From Motacilla alba alba (lineage: Eukaryota > Chordata > Aves > Passeriformes > Motacillidae), in contig NC_052017.1 of the NCBI RefSeq assembly GCF_015832195.1, forward strand, positions 65,783,801 through 65,847,800: a stretch of DNA of 64,000 bases, written 5' to 3'. A program made the position numbers and the translations under genes. Positions 59,610 to 64,000 of this stretch are shown piece by piece. Positions within the stretch are counted from its first letter, which is position 1, and each line of letters starts with the position of its first letter. The notes beneath the pieces were generated by a model that saw only the letters and a list, made by a program, of their open reading frames with translations, did no database searches and was not told the origin of the DNA.

Positions 59610-62600
59610 GATGGGATCAGATGGAGAAGCAGGCTCAGGACGTGACCATGCCATGAAATACAAATATACATGTGAATGTGTGTGCTTGCATTTCACGTGC
59701 ACGTGTGCAGCCCTGCTGCTGCAGTTTCTGACTGGAGCCCAGGGACACCGTCTGGGGTGCAGTGAGTGCTTGCAGGTTCTTTTTCCTCAAATGTTTGTTT
59801 TTCTTTCTCACTGGTTTCAAACATGCTCAGCATATCAGTGAAACAAGAGGTAAACATGATGCCGTCTCAGATTACATCTGTTCCCCAGGCGATCTCCAAA
59901 GCAAACATTGGTCTCCCAATGAAAAATACAGCTATTACCCATTATTGGACATATCCAGTCACTGCCTGACCACCAAGTTGCACAGTTAATGAATCTGCCC
60001 ATTTCTAATAAAAATAAACCAGACAAAGGAAGTGGCCAGCTTAAGCTGAACTTGAAGAGAAGAAGAAAAGAGATTTAATAAAACATACTCAAGGTTGACA
60101 TTTCCTTTTTATTGGAAACATGGCTTTCTCAGGAATGACACAATCACATAGATACTATTAGTAAAGCCACATATTGGCGCCAGGTTTTAAGATCTTTACC
60201 CATATGATTTAATTTTAGAAGCAGTAAAAACCAAAAGGGAAATTTCTCTGGCCCTGTTATTTCACAGTTCAAGCTTCAAATTAAAGTATTTCAAAACAGA
60301 GCATAAAAGTATATCAGTCAAAATTAACCAAGCCACTTCTTATAACACTAGCAGAAACCGTATTTAAAGATTTTATCTGTATTCCCTGGTCCCCTTCTTA
60401 TCTATTCAAGTTATTTAGGAATCAAGTCAGTTCATATAAAGCAGTGATCAAGAAAAGCTCCAGCAGAAACAGTGTACAAACCACAGGTTTTTTTAAGAGG
60501 AATTTTACTGGATACATGCTAGATTTTTTTTTTCCAGAGAGTCAATCAGTTCACATGCAGAACATTCCTTCGAAGTTGTAATATTTTTTATTAATCCAGA
60601 ATCAACATTTCTACTGAACATAAATACTGGTATTTTAAAGTTCAAATAATTTAGTTAAGAAACACTTCAAATCTACATATGTTATTTCCAAATAAAGTGC
60701 GGATTTCTTGCTAGAATTTTCTAAAACTCTCAGGGAGACTGACTTTTCTTTTCTTGTAAATTTTGGCTATGAAAACTTTTTTTTTAACAAAAAACATCCA
60801 ACTTGAAAAAAATAATTACCTGAAAGAGACTTCCCTGTCTTGCAATTGGCATTGAGAAACTACAAGAGCATTATCTATTCATTGCTTTTTTTCTACACAG
60901 GAAAATCTCATATACTTTCACTTGAAGTATTTTTGATTGGTTTAAGGAAAACAGGTTGGGAACAGGAGAAAAGAAAACCAGAGACCATAATTTCCCTTTT
61001 TGTTCCAAAGATTGTGATTTGTGTTCTACAGCAACAACATAATATCCCACAAATTTATTTACCAAATGCAGACAAAACCATGAATTGATTTTTATGTTGC
61101 AGAATCTGGCACGTTCTGTGCTAACTGAAGATCCCAGGTTTCATATTGTGACAACCCACTGAGAGTTTCTGAAAAGAAACCAGTAGTGGTTTTTACTCTG
61201 GTTTCTGGAAGGATTTCAAGATTATGAAACATCACACCTTAATAGAAATGAAGAATTGCAGCTGAAGCAAAATCTCTCTGGCAGAAGGCAGTGGATATTG
61301 GCTGTGTTATCAGTTATCAGTGTGACAATTCTTTCTTCCTCAGCTGACCTAACTGCTCCCTTCGCAAGCAGACAACACCAAAGCCACAACTAAAATGCTG
61401 GCAATCAAAAGTGGCTTTCACTGCTTAGAGAGCTGCTCTCAGCTTCAAAAATGTTCCATGTCAGCTACTAACAATACTGGTAAAACAGAAAAGGGATGTG
61501 ATTTGGAGGTGTCTGACCTTTAAGAATGTCTTTTCTTCCATCACTGATTGGTCTGATCAGCCTTTAGGAATAAATCAAGCCAAAGTTACTGGCATGCCTT
61601 GAGCCTCCATTAATTTCTGAATGTGTGCATGAGCAAACACTTCTCTTACACAAGCACACTGCACTCTCAGCTGCTGGGTCATTTGATTCTCTGCCATACA
61701 AAAGGACCCCATTGTGCTACCCAAAGTTTCTCATAGACAGGGAGAGCAGGGTCAGTGTGTGGGAAATGCACTTATTTCTTTGTCTAACTTCAAAATATCA
61801 TTTGTGTTATTGTATTTGTCTAAAGGTAATGTGTTCTTCCTTTTCTCCCTCTCTTTGTAGACCTTCTGTAAATTTCATTTCACATTTTCATAACCAGTAA
61901 CTTTAAAAATATGAATCAGACATAGACTGTCATGGTTTCTTTGCTTTCAGTGGAATCTCCATGAGGAGGTTGAGCCTAAGACTGCATTTATAGAGTCAGC
62001 AGCAGCAAAGTATATTGTAGTTTCATATCATTCTAATCTAACTCCTCTACATCTTGTTATGTACTTCAGCAAATTAGTGTATAAAACATATAAATGATTG
62101 GCAAAAATTCACTGTACATTTCTACTTTAACTGAACAATTTACATGGCATTACGGGGGGGGGGAGGGGGGAAGATTAGTTTTTCAAGATATAAACAAGGA
62201 TTATTTTGCAATCTTTGGCCTGTAACTGAAAGATAATAGTTTTAATTTGCATTCAAATAAAGTAAATCTCTCAGTGTAAAAGACTTTTTATAGTTCCCAT
62301 AAAGCAGAAACAGATTAAAGTGTAGACAGTGTAAGGAGGACAGGAGAATAAATCAACCAGACAAACAAGATGATCAAAAAAAAGAGAAAAATAATCTTTT
62401 CTAAATAATCACTTAGTCAGCTTCACAAATCCTGTGGACTGGACAAAAGTGCGTGTGATTTCTCCAGATTTCTGTCATTAAAGTTTTGGTTTTAGCTCAA
62501 AAGGCAAGAACCTTTACTTAGGGATGCCAAGCCTGGAAATACTCTGACTTTCTCTTGTTAATTCCAAATCCTTTTATTTGGAGACCCTGCCTTCTACCAG

Positions 62601-64000
62601 GAAGGACACATCAGCTCCTTGGATCAAGTATTTTTGCAAATATGCCAGTATTGTACCTTTACTATGGCAACATGAAACAGAGTTTTCTGGTTCTGAAAGT
62701 GTAAAGTGCCCACAGTTTCCTCTAAAGTCACTCATGATTATCAGCATGCTCAAACTCTGAAAAGACCATGGAGTCACTGAAACAAGGTATATGGCACTCT
62801 CAAAATTATTTTTGCTATTTATTTGGTTATAGTTTAATGTACTAGGTGTAAGCAGCTCTGAGAACAGATATCAAGAACCGGACACCCATCTACATTCTGG
62901 CAAACAAAGCATGCGAGATAAATAGAGCATGTGTCTCATAACATATTATCTATGAGCCAGACCTCTGATTTTTGTCCAGTTGCAGCACGCCACTCCTCCA
63001 CCTGAATGGTCAAGCTGTTTTTACCTCACAGCATGGGATTTAAGGTATCCACATGGGAGATGTGCTTTCAGACCTCCTTTGAGGATAGCAGATTAAAGAG
63101 CCTTTGCACCTGGATGAGAACATTAATCACAAGGCTAATTTACAAAAGGTTCATTTCACCTGCTGGCAATGCTTTATGAAAATTAACCTGGCTCAGCCCT
63201 TTAAAAGAAACTCTTTTGGGCCCTTACCCTAAGGGAAGAGTGCCAGTCTGTAGGTCCGGTGGAGACAATGCTAAAAGCTCAACTCTGAGAAGTGATAGGA
63301 GTTAAAGCCACTTCTTCATTGAGAATTTTGTCCTGGTTAGCTACAGTTCTCCCTCCTTTTGCAAAAATCTTCTCCCTCTTATTCTGCCCTTTGTATGAGC
63401 CCTCTTTTTGCCAGGAGCTAAACAGAGAAAACAGTTAACCTGAGGCTTTGGGTTCCACTTGGAGCTGGTGCTGCCCAGAAGCTCAACAATGGGCCTAGAA
63501 CTAAATGGGCTTAGCACTGGGTTAAGCACAAATAATCTGTGGTTTTCAGGTTGCAAAACAAGGGAAGTGAAAGTATAAAAATAATAACTAATTTGAGAAT
63601 GCTAGTTGGCATTAAATTATGTTATGGTGCCACAAGTCTTGAAACCAGGGATCAGTTCCATGAAGTTCCCACCTACTTGTGGGCCTAAATGTATATACCT
63701 AATTAGGAAATTATTTACAATAATGTAGTTATTGATTAAGCTTCATGTCTGTACATTCATAGGTATATATTTTGTTGTGAGGAATCTAATTTCACTACAC
63801 TGTGGGAAGTATAGAATTGGTCTGCCCTGACAGATCCAGGAACTTGTCAGGAACAGCACTTGCATGGCTGGGTCTTCCACCATAACAAATATGCTTCAGT
63901 ACAATTGTTTTGAGTGAAATCATGTAAGGATACGGCTCAATGTATTTTGTCTGGCTTCCTCTCTTACCTGAAATGTCTTGGGTTTTAATACACCCAATGA
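59610..64000. other. Unassigned noncoding DNA
   Basis: No gene or named repeat is recognised. Several opposing frames of 60-91 codons (59611-60026, 60840-61088, 61625-61900, 62574-62777) have no recognisable motifs. A pyrimidine tract ending in TTTGTAG near 61860 resembles a splice acceptor, but only a short frame follows. Confidence 0.5.
62154..62170 (+). repeat. Poly-G tract
   Basis: Ten G, one A and six G. The tract could form a G-quadruplex, although without proper loops it may only slip. Its length is unreliable in most sequencing. Confidence 0.9.

Noticed and set aside
61840..61900. Splice-acceptor-like tract ending in TTTGTAG
   Set aside because: No supporting exon or donor is found, and such sites are frequent by chance.
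1..64000. CRISPR arrays, operons, prophage or defence systems
   Set aside because: No regularly spaced repeats, bacterial-type gene packing or ribosome binding sites occur. The sequence is vertebrate in every respect I can judge.

Overview
This window looks like a stretch of bird nuclear genome with no confirmed gene in it. The best evidence is a set of CR1 LINE 3' ends, with a body of the 'gttggaaaggacc...atcaagtccaa' type and an 8-bp tail related to (ATTCTGTG)n. This is the dominant retroposon of birds and other sauropsids. Older, much decayed material is also present: a CR1-family reverse transcriptase fragment, MIR-like SINE pieces and other ancient sauropsid repeat motifs. There is no operon structure and no bacterial, phage, plasmid or CRISPR content. 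The DNA is AT-rich and CpG-poor, and most open frames are short, overlap one another on both strands and match no family I recognise. I did not find a tRNA, rRNA, CpG island or convincing multi-exon gene. The setting fits an intergenic desert or a very large intron.

Layout. 1-8.5 kb: mostly unique AT-rich DNA, with a long 74-bp-arm inverted repeat (651-858), a chance-length 150-codon frame (930-1382), an AT microsatellite followed by two small minisatellites (2.8-3.15 kb), and an eroded CR1 reverse transcriptase fragment (about 6.48-6.73 kb). 8.5-14.1 kb: three stretches that read like conserved noncoding (enhancer-like) DNA, around a GC-richer, CpG-poor island (12.0-13.2 kb). 14-21.5 kb: a MIR fragment, a strong 40-bp hairpin and a minus-strand open frame (16412-16765) with a signal-peptide-like start and a downstream AATAAA. 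21.5-33 kb: CR1 fragments, including two that meet tail to tail at 29.05 kb, then a purine-rich A-rich block (29.93-30.76 kb), a MIR fragment and a cluster of simple repeats. 33-42 kb: unique DNA with an isolated splice-acceptor-like site (37.79 kb), an old sauropsid repeat with a MIR end (39.2-39.6 kb), and the most conspicuous object of the window, a 336-nt pure purine tract (41243-41578) made of GGGAGA, then GGAGA, then AGAGA repeats. 42-64 kb: four more recognisable CR1 ends, an enhancer-like AT-rich stretch at 51.6 kb, an A-rich tract at 52.9 kb and otherwise unassigned DNA.

There is no set of genes here to work together. What can be read is a repeat history (ancient SINEs and CR1, then younger CR1 copies, then expanding microsatellites) laid over DNA that may carry regulatory elements of a gene outside the window. 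I found no clear evidence of a new biological system. The items most worth checking are the long inverted repeat, the graded purine tract, the 117-codon secreted-like frame and the candidate conserved elements.
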